Positions 50,224 through 59,699 of a stretch of 64,000 nt of DNA are shown here, in pieces. Source of the DNA: Ruthenibacterium lactatiformans. GTDB lineage: Bacteria > Bacillota > Clostridia > Oscillospirales > Ruminococcaceae. Each line of letters opens with the position of its first letter. Within the stretch, counting starts at the first letter, position 1. The translations under genes were made by a program, and so were the position numbers. The stretch spans positions 1-64,000 of the forward strand of contig NZ_JXXK01000005.1 in the NCBI RefSeq assembly GCF_000949455.1. The letters are read 5' to 3'. Below the pieces are notes generated by a model. That model was given only the letters and a program-made list of their open reading frames with translations, made no database searches and was not told the origin of the DNA.

Positions 50224-50858
50224 AGGCTGACCCCCAGCTTCTCAAGCAGGAGCCTTGTGGTATCGGCCACTTCTTCCTGCCCTTCCACCACCACCAGCTT
50301 GCCCCGTTCGCGGTAAAAATCCACCAGCGGCTCGGTAAGCTCGTGATAGATCTTCAGGCGTTCGAGAATGGTGGCCGGCTCGTCGTCCTTGCGCACGATC
50401 AGCGCGCCGCCGCAGCGGTCACACACATCGGGCTTGACGGACGGCTTGGCCGTGGTGTGGTAGCTCGCCCCGCAGGCCGAGCACACCCGGCGGCCGGACA
50501 GCCGCTGGATGATACGCTCGTCCGAAACTTCGATGTCCACGACCTTGTCGATGCCGACGCCCATCTCCTCGAGAGCCTCGGCCTGCGCCACGGTGCGGGG
50601 CACGCCGTCCAGAATAAAGCCGTTTTTACAGTCGTCCTGCGCGAGGCGTTCTTTGATGATGCCGATGATCACGTCGTCGGGGACAAGCGCGCCGGAATCG
50701 ATAAAGGCCTTGGCTTTCACGCCCATCTCGGTTTCGTTTTTCATCGCTTCACGAAGAATGTTACCGGTGCTGATGGCCGGGATGTTCAGCTTGTCGCATA
50801 CGATCTCGGCCTGCGTGCCCTTACCGGCGCCGGGCGCGCCTAAAAGGATCAGTTTCAT
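50220..50858 (-). CDS. adk: Adenylate kinase with zinc-finger lid
   Basis: The product has 212 residues. P-loop GAPGAGKGT (7-15); the LID holds CSACG and CDRCGG, four Cys that bind zinc as in Gram-positive enzymes; ISTGNILR and RLSGRR are conserved. The AMP-site motif reads DGVPRT instead of the common DGFPRT. It lies between secY and map, as is standard. Confidence 0.97.
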   Translation of the reverse strand: MKLILLGAPGAGKGTQAEIVCDKLNIPAISTGNILREAMKNETEMGVKAKAFIDSGALVPDDVIIGIIKERLAQDDCKNGFILDGVPRTVAQAEALEEMGVGIDKVVDIEVSDERIIQRLSGRRVCSACGASYHTTAKPSVKPDVCDRCGGALIVRKDDEPATILERLKIYHELTEPLVDFYRERGKLVVVEGQEEVADTTRLLLEKLGVSL

Positions 50859-50890
50859 AATGCCTTTCCCCCTTCAACAGTTTGCCGTGC

Positions 50891-52210
50891 TCATTCAAGG
50901 AAACCCTTGTGATGGCGCATCAGCATGTAAGATTCAAGGCTGCGGGACGTATCCAGCGCAACGCCGACAACGATCAGCAAGCTGGTGCCGCCCAGGGAGA
51001 TGTTTACGCCCGTAACCGTTCCCAGCACAATGGGAAGGACCGCCACGATGCCCAGGAATACGGCGCCGATGAAGGTGATCTTGCCCAGCACCTTGGTGAT
51101 GAAATCACTGGTCGGCTTACCGGGACGGTAGCCGGGGATGGTGCCGTTGTTGTTGCGCAGATTGTTGGCGATCTCCACAGGGTTATACTGCATCGCCACA
51201 TAGAAATAGTTGAACGCAATGATGAGCAGCAGATAGATTGCTGCATACACCCAGCCGGTGGTGCTGAACATCCGCAGGAATGGAGCGGCAAACGGATGGT
51301 CCGCCGCATTGTACAGGTTCGGGAAGAACCCGCCGATGGTACCCGGGATGGAGGCCAGCGCACTGGCGAAGATGACCGGCATAACGCCGCTCATGTTCAC
51401 CTTGATGGGGATGTGCGTGCTCTGCCCGCCGTACATCTTGCGGCCGACAACGCGCTTTGCGTACTGGACCGGGATGCGACGTTCGGCAGCGTTCAGGATC
51501 ACGATGAACACAACCACTGCAACGGCCAGAACAACAAGCACCGGGATCAGGAAGTAATATTTCACTTCGCCGCCCGCCGCGAGGCCCAGCCAGGTCTTGA
51601 TGGTGGTGAAGATACTGGTCCAGCGGGAAACGATGCCCGCGAAGATCAGAATCGAGATACCGTTGCCGATGCCCTTCACATCGATCTGCTCACCCAGCCA
51701 CTGAATGAGCAAAGAGCCCGCAGTGAACGCAAGGATCACAACGATGGCAGAGAACACCTGCGCAAACATCTGCGCACCGCTGCCATAAACGAGGGCGCCC
51801 TGGCCGCGCAGCAGGAAATAATATCCAACGCCCAGCGCCAGCGCGATGCCCGCGCCCGTGTAGCGCGTGATGCGCGTCAGCTTCTTGCGGCCATCCTCTC
51901 CCTCTTTGGACAGGCGCTCCAGCGCCGGGATGGCGACCGTGAGAAGCTGGATGATGATGGATGCGTTGATATACGGCGTAACGCTCAGCGCGAACAGCGT
52001 CGCGCGGGAAAACGAACCGCCGGTGAGCATGTCGATGTAACCGAGCATGCTGCCGCTCTGTCCGGCCACCCAGCCCTGCAGCGCCTCAGGGGCGATGAAG
52101 GGCACGGGGATGGCGCAGCCGAGACGGAAAATGACGATGACCAAAAGTGTGTAAAGCAACTTCTTGCGCAGATCTTCGATCTTCCACGCATTGCGGAATG
52201 TTTCAAACAC
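50891..52210 (-). CDS. secY: Preprotein translocase subunit SecY
   Basis: The product has 439 residues and ten membrane helices. The opening FETFRNAWKIEDLRKKLLYTL-type sequence, the plug region GGSFSRATLFALSVTPYINAS and the end MRHHKGFLE are typical. It forms the membrane channel with SecE and SecG. It starts one base before the rplO stop codon region. Confidence 0.98.
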   Translation of the reverse strand: MFETFRNAWKIEDLRKKLLYTLLVIVIFRLGCAIPVPFIAPEALQGWVAGQSGSMLGYIDMLTGGSFSRATLFALSVTPYINASIIIQLLTVAIPALERLSKEGEDGRKKLTRITRYTGAGIALALGVGYYFLLRGQGALVYGSGAQMFAQVFSAIVVILAFTAGSLLIQWLGEQIDVKGIGNGISILIFAGIVSRWTSIFTTIKTWLGLAAGGEVKYYFLIPVLVVLAVAVVVFIVILNAAERRIPVQYAKRVVGRKMYGGQSTHIPIKVNMSGVMPVIFASALASIPGTIGGFFPNLYNAADHPFAAPFLRMFSTTGWVYAAIYLLLIIAFNYFYVAMQYNPVEIANNLRNNNGTIPGYRPGKPTSDFITKVLGKITFIGAVFLGIVAVLPIVLGTVTGVNISLGGTSLLIVVGVALDTSRSLESYMLMRHHKGFLE

Positions 52211-52211
52211 T

Positions 52212-52649
52212 TTAGATCACCTCAGCCTTCCCGCCTGCCTTCTCAATTTTCTCCTTGGCGGAGGCGGAGTAGGCGGTGAGTTTCACATTGAGCGCCTTCG
52301 TCAGCGTACCGTTGCCGAGGACCTTGACGCCGTCAAGCGTCTTTTTGATGATACCCTTTTCGATCAGGGCGTTCGCGTCTACCGTACTGCCGGCCTCGAA
52401 CTTTTCCAGGTCGCTAACCTTAATGGTAGCATATTCGGTAGCGAAAATATTGTTGAAACCGCGCTTGGGCAGACGGCGTTGCAGCGGCATCTGGCCGCCT
52501 TCAAAACCGGCTTTCTTGGCGCCGGAACGCGCTTTCTGGCCCTTGTGGCCGTAACCGGCCGTCTTGCCGTTGCCCGAACCGGCGCCGCGGCCCTTGCGTT
52601 TCGCAGCCTTGCTCGCGCCCTCGGCGGGCTTTAATTCATGAAGCATCAT
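52212..52649 (-). CDS. rplO: 50S ribosomal protein L15
   Basis: The product has 145 residues. The basic glycine-rich N-terminus has GRGAGSGNGKTAGYGHKGQ, then FEGGQMPLQRRLPKRGF. The C-terminal globular part ends IEKAGGKAEVI. It is an assembly protein of the 50S. AGGAGGTGC precedes the ATG. Confidence 0.98.
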   Translation of the reverse strand: MMLHELKPAEGASKAAKRKGRGAGSGNGKTAGYGHKGQKARSGAKKAGFEGGQMPLQRRLPKRGFNNIFATEYATIKVSDLEKFEAGSTVDANALIEKGIIKKTLDGVKVLGNGTLTKALNVKLTAYSASAKEKIEKAGGKAEVI

Positions 52650-52670
52650 TTCGAGTGCACCTCCTTGCTT

Positions 52671-53087
52671 TTACGCTTTGGTAACCTCTACCATGTGAGA
52701 GATTCTGTTGATTTTGCCGTGCGTGGCGGCATTGTCGGGCTGTGTGGTCACATCGCCGGCCTTCTTCAGACCCAGGGCCTTCGCGGTGGCGATCTGCTTC
52801 TCACTGCGCCCGATCAGGCTCTTAACGAGCTTGATGGTGAGGCTGCCTTCAGCCTTCGCGGGTGCCTTCTTTGCGGGTGCTTTCTTGGCCGGAGCCTCGG
52901 CGTCCGCTTTCGCGGCAGCCTTTTTGGCCGGGGCCTTCTTTGCGGCCGTTTCGCCGTCCGCCTTTTTGGCGGGGGCTTTCTTCGCGGCGGGCTTCTTTTC
53001 CGCAGCGGGCTTGGCGGCAGCTTTCTTAGCGGGAGCTTTCTTCTCCTCTACGGCCTCTTCGGCCGCGACGATCTTCTCTTCAGCCAT
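52671..53087 (-). CDS. rpmD: 50S ribosomal protein L30 with an H1-like N-terminal extension
   Basis: The product has 138 residues. The L30 domain is residues 81-138 (GSLTIKLVKSLIGRSEKQI, ending HMVEVTKA), the normal size of about 58-60. Residues 1-80 are an added tail: about 18 acidic-mixed residues, then repeated KKAPAKKA/AAKKAPAKK units like histone H1 or bacterial H1-like tails. No internal start codon before the L30 part is seen, and AAGGAGG sits nine bases before the ATG of the long form, so the tail should be made. It may bind rRNA or other nucleic acid. Confidence 0.9.
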   Translation of the reverse strand: MAEEKIVAAEEAVEEKKAPAKKAAAKPAAEKKPAAKKAPAKKADGETAAKKAPAKKAAAKADAEAPAKKAPAKKAPAKAEGSLTIKLVKSLIGRSEKQIATAKALGLKKAGDVTTQPDNAATHGKINRISHMVEVTKA

Positions 53088-53101
53088 TGGTCACTGCCTC
53101 C

Positions 53102-53602
53102 TTAACCCAGAATTTCTTTCACGGTCTTGCCGCGCTTCGCAGCCACCTGCTCGGCGCTCTGCAGGCTGCACAGGCCGTTCACCGTGGCGGTAACCACGTT
53201 GCAGGGGTTGTTGGTGCGCTGGCACTTCGTGCGGATATCCTTGATACCGGCAACCTCCAGCACAGCGCGCACAGCGCCGCCGGCGATCACGCCGGTGCCT
53301 TCGGGCGCCGGACGAAGCAGCACGCGGCCCGCGCCGAACGCGCCGACGGTCTCGTGCGGGATGGTGGTGCCCTTCATGTTGATGCGGTGCAGATTCTTCT
53401 TGGCGGCCTCGCAGCCTTTGCGGATCGCCTCGGGAACCTCGGCCGCCTTGCCAAGGCCGAACCCAACGATGCCGTTGCCGTCGCCCACGACGACCAGAGC
53501 GGAGAATTTCATCACACGGCCGCCCTTAACGGTTTTGGATACACGGTTGATGGCAACAACCTTCTCTTGTAAATCCAAAGTGGATGCGTCAATCATTTCC
53601 AT
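53102..53602 (-). CDS. rpsE: 30S ribosomal protein S5
   Basis: The product has 166 residues. The double-stranded RNA-binding part has VVAINRVSKTVKGGR, then FSALVVVGDGNGIVGFG; the C-terminal half has GGAVRAVLEVAGIKDI. It affects decoding accuracy. AGGAGG lies six bases before the ATG. Confidence 0.98.
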   Translation of the reverse strand: MEMIDASTLDLQEKVVAINRVSKTVKGGRVMKFSALVVVGDGNGIVGFGLGKAAEVPEAIRKGCEAAKKNLHRINMKGTTIPHETVGAFGAGRVLLRPAPEGTGVIAGGAVRAVLEVAGIKDIRTKCQRTNNPCNVVTATVNGLCSLQSAEQVAAKRGKTVKEILG

Positions 53603-53613
53603 TTGTATCCTCC

Positions 53614-53973
53614 TTACAGCTCCAGGCCGCCCTCGCGGGCGCCCTCAGCCAAAGCCTTGACACGGCCGTGATATACAAAGCCGCCGCGGTCATACACCGC
53701 TTTCGTGATGCCCTTGTCAGCAGCACGCTTCGCGATGGCCATACCGACCTTCTTGGCAGCCTCGATATTGCCGCCGAACCCTTCAAAATCTTTATCCATG
53801 CTGGACGCGGAAGCCAGCGTCACGCCGGCCACGTCATCGATAAGCTGGGCATAAATATGTTTGGAGGAGCGGAACACATCGAGACGCGGGCACGCTGCGG
53901 TGCCGGAGATCTTGCCGCGTACACGGCGGTGTCTGCGCAGACGAGACACATTCTTGTCCGGTTTATTAACCAT
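53614..53973 (-). CDS. rplR: 50S ribosomal protein L18
   Basis: The product has 119 residues with RVRGKISGTAACPRLDVFRS and DRGGFVYHGRVKALAEGAR. It binds 5S rRNA together with L5. AAGGAG precedes the ATG. Confidence 0.98.
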   Translation of the reverse strand: MVNKPDKNVSRLRRHRRVRGKISGTAACPRLDVFRSSKHIYAQLIDDVAGVTLASASSMDKDFEGFGGNIEAAKKVGMAIAKRAADKGITKAVYDRGGFVYHGRVKALAEGAREGGLEL

Positions 53974-53991
53974 TGTCGTTCACTCCTTCTC

Positions 53992-54537
53992 TTATTTAGC
54001 GCCCTTGCCGGCTTTACCCTCTTTGTGGGCGACATATTCGCCCGCATAGCGGATGCCCTTGCCCTTGTAGGGTTCAGGCGGACGTTTCTCGCGGACTTCC
54101 GCGGCAAACTGGCCGACACGCTGTTTGTCGATACCGTTGATGACGATCTTCAAGGGATCGGGAACGTCAATCGTGATACCGTCGGTCTCAGGCACGATGA
54201 CCTGATGGGAATAACCCAGGTTCATCACAAGGTTTTTGCCCTGCTTTGCGGCGCGGTAGCCCACGCCCTGGATCTCCAGCTCCTTTTTGAAGCCGTTGGT
54301 AACGCCCTCCACCATGTTGCTGATGAGAGTGCGGGTGAGGCCATGCAGGCTGCGGGCCTCCTTCTCGTCATTGGGGCGGGTAACCACTACTTCACCATTC
54401 TCCACTTTGGCTGTCATCATGGGATGGATCTTGGAATCGAGCGTACCCTTGGGGCCCTTCACGGTAATGTTGCTGCCATCGATCTTGACCTCAACGCCCG
54501 TGGGAATGACGATGGGTTTTCTTCCAATTCTCGACAT
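53992..54537 (-). CDS. rplF: 50S ribosomal protein L6
   Basis: The product has 181 residues with two repeated domains. MSRIGRKPIVIPTGVEV opens it; PEPYKGKGIRYAGE near the end is the signature. It lies near the factor-binding site of the 50S. Confidence 0.98.
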   Translation of the reverse strand: MSRIGRKPIVIPTGVEVKIDGSNITVKGPKGTLDSKIHPMMTAKVENGEVVVTRPNDEKEARSLHGLTRTLISNMVEGVTNGFKKELEIQGVGYRAAKQGKNLVMNLGYSHQVIVPETDGITIDVPDPLKIVINGIDKQRVGQFAAEVREKRPPEPYKGKGIRYAGEYVAHKEGKAGKGAK

Positions 54538-54553
54538 TGTCTATGCCCCTTTC

Positions 54554-54952
54554 TTACCACACAAAGGCGAGAACTTCGCCGCCAACGTTGTTCGCGCGGG
54601 CCGCCTTGTCCGTCATAACGCCTTTCGAGGTGGAGATGATCGCGGTGCCAAGGCCCTTCATGACCTTCGGCATATCTTCACAGTTGGTGTAGATACGCAG
54701 GCCGGGCTTGGAAACGCGGCGGATGCCCGAGATAACGGGAGCGCCGGTCTCGGTGTATTTCAGTGCGATGCGGATGACGCCTTGCTTGTCATCGGCGATG
54801 ACCTGAACGCCCTTCACATAGCCTTCTTCCAGCAGAATGTTGGCAATCGCCTTTTTCAAGTTGGAAGCAGGGATGTCCACAGAAGGGTGTTTGGCAGTAC
54901 TGGCATTGCGGATGCGGGTGAGCAGGTCCGCGATAGGATCAGTAATATTCAC
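54554..54952 (-). CDS. rpsH: 30S ribosomal protein S8
   Basis: The product has 132 residues with DPIADLLTRIRNA at the start and GISTSKGVMTDKAAR-like signature (STSKGVMTDKAAR) near the end. The start is a GTG after AGGAGG. S8 binds 16S helix 21 and in other species represses the spc operon. Confidence 0.98.
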   Translation of the reverse strand: MNITDPIADLLTRIRNASTAKHPSVDIPASNLKKAIANILLEEGYVKGVQVIADDKQGVIRIALKYTETGAPVISGIRRVSKPGLRIYTNCEDMPKVMKGLGTAIISTSKGVMTDKAARANNVGGEVLAFVW

Positions 54953-55007
54953 GCCACTAACCTCCTAAATTCATTGTAAAATCTGTTTGTGCCGGCAGCC
55001 GGACGGC

Positions 55008-55193
55008 TTACCAGCTGGCCTTCTTAACGCCCGGGATCTCGCCCTTGTAGGCAAGCTCGCGGAAGCAGATACGGCAAATGCCGTATTTGCGCAGATAAGC
55101 GTGGGGCCTGCCGCAGATTTTGCAACGGTTGTAAGCACGGGTGCTGAACTTCGGCGCCATCTGCTGTTTGATCTTCATGCTTGTCTTAGCCAA
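55008..55193 (-). CDS. rpsZ: 30S ribosomal protein S14, type Z
   Basis: The product has 61 residues with Cys24, Cys27, Cys40 and Cys43 as the zinc site (CKICG and CRICF). The start is a TTG that gives the usual MAKTSMK; AGGGAGGG lies about ten bases upstream. Confidence 0.97.
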   Translation of the reverse strand: MAKTSMKIKQQMAPKFSTRAYNRCKICGRPHAYLRKYGICRICFRELAYKGEIPGVKKASW

Positions 55194-55208
55194 ATCTCAT
55201 GCCCTCCC

Positions 55209-55748
55209 TTAGTTCGCAAACGGAGCGCCCAGAGCCTTCAGCAGCTCTTTGGCCTCTTCGTCGGTCTTAGCGGTGGTTACGAAGCAGATGTCCATGCCGC
55301 GCACGGCGTCGATCTTATCGTAATCGATCTCAGGGAAAATGAGCTGTTCCTTCACACCGCAGCTGTAGTTGCCGCGGCCGTCGAAGGAGTTGCCGTTGAT
55401 GCCGCGGAAGTCGCGCACACGGGGCAGAGCCACGCTGAAGAAGCGGTCCACGAATTCGTACATGCGTTCGCCGCGCAGGGTGACCTTCGCGCCGATGGGC
55501 ATGCCTTCGCGCAGCTTGAAGTTTGCGACGCTCTTCTTGGCCTTGCAGACGATGGGCTTCTGGCCCGTGATCTTCGCCAGGTCGGAGAGGATCGCGTCCA
55601 TGATCTTCGGATTATCGCGGGCTTCGCCGCAGCCGACGTTGATCACGACTTTATCCAGCTTCGGGATTTGCATCACGCTTTTGTAGTTGAATTTCTTCAT
55701 CAGAGCGGGAGCAATTTCCTTGGCGTAGGTTTCCTGTAATCTTGCCAT
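55209..55748 (-). CDS. rplE: 50S ribosomal protein L5
   Basis: The product has 179 residues with IPKLDKVVINVGCGEA and GMDICFVTTAKTDEEAKEL. It binds 5S rRNA and touches P-site tRNA. The frame, length and order between rplX and rpsZ are standard. Confidence 0.98.
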   Translation of the reverse strand: MARLQETYAKEIAPALMKKFNYKSVMQIPKLDKVVINVGCGEARDNPKIMDAILSDLAKITGQKPIVCKAKKSVANFKLREGMPIGAKVTLRGERMYEFVDRFFSVALPRVRDFRGINGNSFDGRGNYSCGVKEQLIFPEIDYDKIDAVRGMDICFVTTAKTDEEAKELLKALGAPFAN

Positions 55749-55766
55749 TCTTTTCTACTCCCTTTC

Positions 55767-56081
55767 TTAAAACTCGGCGCCGCATTTTTTGCAGACGCGA
55801 ACTTTTTTGCCGTCCTTTTCGGTGTGGCCCACACGCGTGGCCTTGCCGCACTTCGGGCAAACCGGCATGACCTTGCTGGCGTACATGGCGCCCTCGGCCT
55901 TGACGATACCGCCCTGCTCGCCCTGACGGCGGGGTTTCACGTGTTTGGTCACCATATTGCGGCCTTCCACGATCACTTTGCCTTCCTTGGGGCTTACCTG
56001 CAGTACCTTACCGGAGTTACCGCGGTCTTTGCCGCTGATAACCATAACGGTGTCGCCGGTTTTAACATGAACTTTTGCCAT
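55767..56081 (-). CDS. rplX: 50S ribosomal protein L24
   Basis: The product has 104 residues. The KOW motif is GDTVMVISGKDRGNSGKV (9-26). The C-terminus has four Cys (75, 78, 97, 100; CPKCG and CKKCG), a zinc-ribbon-like form seen in a part of Gram-positive L24 proteins. Confidence 0.98.
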   Translation of the reverse strand: MAKVHVKTGDTVMVISGKDRGNSGKVLQVSPKEGKVIVEGRNMVTKHVKPRRQGEQGGIVKAEGAMYASKVMPVCPKCGKATRVGHTEKDGKKVRVCKKCGAEF

Positions 56082-56095
56082 TCTGTTAAACCTCC

Positions 56096-56464
56096 TTACA
56101 GCGATTCCGGAGCAAGGCTGACGATCTTCAGGTAGCCATTGTCACGCAGCTCGCGCGCGACTGGTCCAAAGATACGAGTGCCCCTCGGGTTTTTGTCGTC
56201 GCGGATGATGACCGCGGCGTTTTCGTCGAAACGGATATAGGAACCGTCCTCGCGGCGCAGGCCCTGTTTGCTGCGAACCACAACAGCCTTGACCACATCG
56301 CCTTTTTTCACTTGGCCATTGGGCGCCGCTTTCTTCACGGAAGCTACGATCACGTCGCCAATGCCGGCATATCTCTTGCGGGAGCCGCCAAGCACGCGGA
56401 TGCACATGATTTCCTTCGCACCGGTGTTGTCAGCCACTTTGAGATAGCTTTGCATCTGTACCAT
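56096..56464 (-). CDS. rplN: 50S ribosomal protein L14
   Basis: The product has 122 residues with YLKVADNTGAKEIMCIRVLG and IRFDENAAVIIRDDKNPRGT. It forms an intersubunit bridge and is near the RsfS site. Length is exactly that of the family. Confidence 0.98.
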   Translation of the reverse strand: MVQMQSYLKVADNTGAKEIMCIRVLGGSRKRYAGIGDVIVASVKKAAPNGQVKKGDVVKAVVVRSKQGLRREDGSYIRFDENAAVIIRDDKNPRGTRIFGPVARELRDNGYLKIVSLAPESL

Positions 56465-56494
56465 AAGACAGAATCTCCTTTCAAAGCTGCTCGC

Positions 56495-56749
56495 TTATTT
56501 CGCCTTTTCGATGATCTGCACCAGGCGCCAGCGTTTGTCGGCGCTGATGGGGCGGGTCTCCATGATTTCCACACGGTCGCCCACGCCGCACTCGTTTTTC
56601 TCGTCGTGCGCTTTGAACTTCACGGTGCGTTTCATGATCTTTTTGTAGAGAGGGTGCTGCACACTGTCCTTAACGGCGACAACGATGGTCTTATCCATCT
56701 TGTCGGACACAACGACACCCACGCGGGTTTTTCTCAAATTGCGTTCCAT
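56495..56749 (-). CDS. rpsQ: 30S ribosomal protein S17
   Basis: The product has 84 residues with an OB fold (RKTRVGVVVSDKMDKTIVVAV, then VGDRVEIMETRPISADKRW in pieces). It is a primary 16S binder. Confidence 0.98.
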   Translation of the reverse strand: MERNLRKTRVGVVVSDKMDKTIVVAVKDSVQHPLYKKIMKRTVKFKAHDEKNECGVGDRVEIMETRPISADKRWRLVQIIEKAK

Positions 56750-56765
56750 GTCTTTCCTCCCTCTC

Positions 56766-56966
56766 TTATTGTGCGTCTTTCAGCTCATTGCTGCGCATGA
56801 CGGTCTTCACGCGGGCAATGTCTTTTTTGACGGTTTCGATACGGCCGGGATTCTCAAGCTGGTTGATCGCGTGCTGGAAGCGCAGGTTGAAAAGCTCTTC
56901 TTTCAGCTCGGCCAGTTTCTTGGTCAGCTCGGCCGCGCTCATATCACGCAGTTCATTCGCCTTCAT
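56766..56966 (-). CDS. rpmC: 50S ribosomal protein L29
   Basis: The product has 66 residues, two helices (LRDMSAAELTKKLAELKEEL and the second with LENPGRIETVKKDIARVKTV). It lies near the exit tunnel. The ATG follows the rplP stop codon with no gap. Confidence 0.98.
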   Translation of the reverse strand: MKANELRDMSAAELTKKLAELKEELFNLRFQHAINQLENPGRIETVKKDIARVKTVMRSNELKDAQ

Positions 56967-57389
56967 TTACGCTTCCTCCAATCCTTCACGTTTCACAAAC
57001 TTGCACTTGACGGGCAGCTTGTGTGCGGCAAGGCGCAGGGCCTCGCGCGCGGTCTCCTCGCTCACGTCCGCGATCTCGAACAGAACGCGGCCGGGCTTTA
57101 CCACGGCCACCCAGTACTCGGGGCTGCCTTTACCGGAGCCCATTCGGGTCTCGGCCGGCTTCTCGGTAACGGGCTTATCCGGGAAGATCTTGATCCAAAC
57201 CTTACCGCCACGTTTGATGTAGCGGGTCATGGCGATACGGGCCGCCTCGATCTGGTTCGAGGTGATCCAGGACGGCTCCAGGGCAACAATGCCAAAATCG
57301 CCCTGAGAAACTGTATTACCGCGCATGGCCTTGCCGGTCATACGGCCACGGTGCACGCGGCGGTATTTAACGCGTTTCGGCAGTAACAT
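56967..57389 (-). CDS. rplP: 50S ribosomal protein L16
   Basis: The product has 140 residues with MLLPKRVKYRRVHRGRM and MGSGKGSPEYWVAVVKPG. It helps to set A-site tRNA. Its ATG overlaps the rpsC stop by one base (TAATG). Confidence 0.98.
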   Translation of the reverse strand: MLLPKRVKYRRVHRGRMTGKAMRGNTVSQGDFGIVALEPSWITSNQIEAARIAMTRYIKRGGKVWIKIFPDKPVTEKPAETRMGSGKGSPEYWVAVVKPGRVLFEIADVSEETAREALRLAAHKLPVKCKFVKREGLEEA

Positions 57390-58096
57390 TATTTGTTGCC
57401 TCCTTCTTTCCGTGCTCTGGGCTTCGCGCCTTTCAGCACTTCGCCCTTATAGATCCAAACCTTGATGCCGATCTTGCCGTAGGTGGTGTCCGCCTCGGCA
57501 AAGCCGTAATCGATGTCCGCGCGCAGCGTCTGCAGGGGAATGGTGCCCTCGTGATAGCTCTCGCTGCGGGCGATGTCGGCGCCGTTCAGACGGCCGCCGA
57601 TCTGGATCTTGATGCCCTTCGCGGCAACCGCGCCGGAGCCGCGGCGGGGGCTCATCGCATTGCGCATGGCCATCTTCGTGGCGCGGCGGAAAGCGATGCG
57701 GCGCTCAAGCTGGGACGCAATGTCCTCGGCCACAAGCTGCGCGTTGGTGGACATGTTGTTTACTTCCACGATGTTCACCAGCACGTCCTTGCCGGTCATC
57801 TTGGAGAGCTGAGCCTGGATCTTCTCCTTCTCAGCGCCCTGACGGCCGATGACCATGCCCGGCTTCGCGCAATGGATGGTAACGCGGATGCGGGGCTTGC
57901 TGGTGGCGTTGTCGATCGTGCGCTCGATCTCGATCTTGGGCACGCCGGCATTGTAAAGCTGCTTTTTCAGCACCTTGCGGATCTTGTAATCTTCAACCAG
58001 GGTGTCGCCGAATTCGCGCTTGGACGTAAACCAGCGGCTGTCCCAATCTTTGATGACGCCCACGCGAAGTCCGTGGGGATTGACTTTCTGACCCAT
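57389..58096 (-). CDS. rpsC: 30S ribosomal protein S3
   Basis: The product has 235 residues with a KH domain (GMVIGRQGAEKEKIQAQL, about 79-96) and a C-terminal domain (YHEGTIPLQTLRADIDYGFA). It lines the mRNA entry. AGGAGG precedes the ATG. Confidence 0.98.
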   Translation of the reverse strand: MGQKVNPHGLRVGVIKDWDSRWFTSKREFGDTLVEDYKIRKVLKKQLYNAGVPKIEIERTIDNATSKPRIRVTIHCAKPGMVIGRQGAEKEKIQAQLSKMTGKDVLVNIVEVNNMSTNAQLVAEDIASQLERRIAFRRATKMAMRNAMSPRRGSGAVAAKGIKIQIGGRLNGADIARSESYHEGTIPLQTLRADIDYGFAEADTTYGKIGIKVWIYKGEVLKGAKPRARKEGGNK

Positions 58097-58110
58097 ACTG
58101 TTTTACCTCC

Positions 58111-58446
58111 TTACTCTTTCTCTTTGAGCACGACCGTGATATGGCTCGTTCTCTTCAAGATACGGAACGCACGGCCCTGCGCGCGGGGCATCACGCGCTT
58201 CAGCGTGGGGCCCGGGGTGACGAAGCACTCGGCGACGTACAGGTTGTTCTTATCCATATTGTGGTTGTTTTCCGCATTGGCGGCGGCAGATTTCACCAGT
58301 TTGTAAAGGAGCTCAGAGGCGGCCTTCGGGGTGTACTGCAGAATCGCCAGCGCTTTGTCAAGGTCCTCGCCGCGGATGAGGTCCAGCACGACGGAAACCT
58401 TGCGGGGCGCGATGCGGGCGTATCTAAGATGTGCCCTTGCTTCCAT
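58111..58446 (-). CDS. rplV: 50S ribosomal protein L22
   Basis: The product has 111 residues with ARIAPRKVSVVLDLIRG and MPRAQGRAFRILKRTSHITV. Its hairpin reaches into the exit tunnel at the macrolide site; the loop PTLKRVMPRAQGRA is of normal length. Confidence 0.98.
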   Translation of the reverse strand: MEARAHLRYARIAPRKVSVVLDLIRGEDLDKALAILQYTPKAASELLYKLVKSAAANAENNHNMDKNNLYVAECFVTPGPTLKRVMPRAQGRAFRILKRTSHITVVLKEKE

Positions 58447-58468
58447 TGTAATCCTCTCCTATCCTTCT

Positions 58469-58744
58469 TTATCGACCGGTGGTCTTGCCGCCCGCGTGGC
58501 CCTTAAAGGTGCGGGTGGGGGCGAACTCGCCCAGCTTGTGGCCAACCATGTCCTCGGTAACGTATACGGGAACATGCTTGCGGCCGTCATGCACAGCGAA
58601 CGTGTGGCCGACAAAATCCGGGAAAATGGTAGAGGAGCGGCTCCAGGTTTTGAGCACGCGCTTCTCGCCCGCTTCGTTCATCGCTTTCACGCGTTTCAGC
58701 AGCACCGGCTGTACAAAAGGTCCTTTTTTAACACTTCTACCCAT
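58469..58744 (-). CDS. rpsS: 30S ribosomal protein S19
   Basis: The product has 91 residues with MGRSVKKGPFVQPVLLKRV and KLGEFAPTRTFKGHAG. It is in the 30S head and binds with S13. Confidence 0.98.
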   Translation of the reverse strand: MGRSVKKGPFVQPVLLKRVKAMNEAGEKRVLKTWSRSSTIFPDFVGHTFAVHDGRKHVPVYVTEDMVGHKLGEFAPTRTFKGHAGGKTTGR

Positions 58745-58758
58745 GACAGCTCTCCTCC

Positions 58759-59589
<831 letters not shown>

Positions 59590-59699
59590 GTTCTTTCTCA
59601 CTTTCTTGTCTTATGACATTATTATCGGAGTCATATCTCCATAGGCGGCCCCTCTGGGGCCTTGGCGCCTTCTTATGCGGCGCGCGCACCCATGTGCGC
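59590..59699 (-). other. Long intercistronic gap between rplW and rplB
   Basis: The 110 bases are unusual in an operon whose gaps are mostly 10-20. The gap holds GGCCCC-AGA-GGGGCC and GCGCGCGCC/GGCGCC pairing on the minus strand. There is no frame with a start site. Confidence 0.5.
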
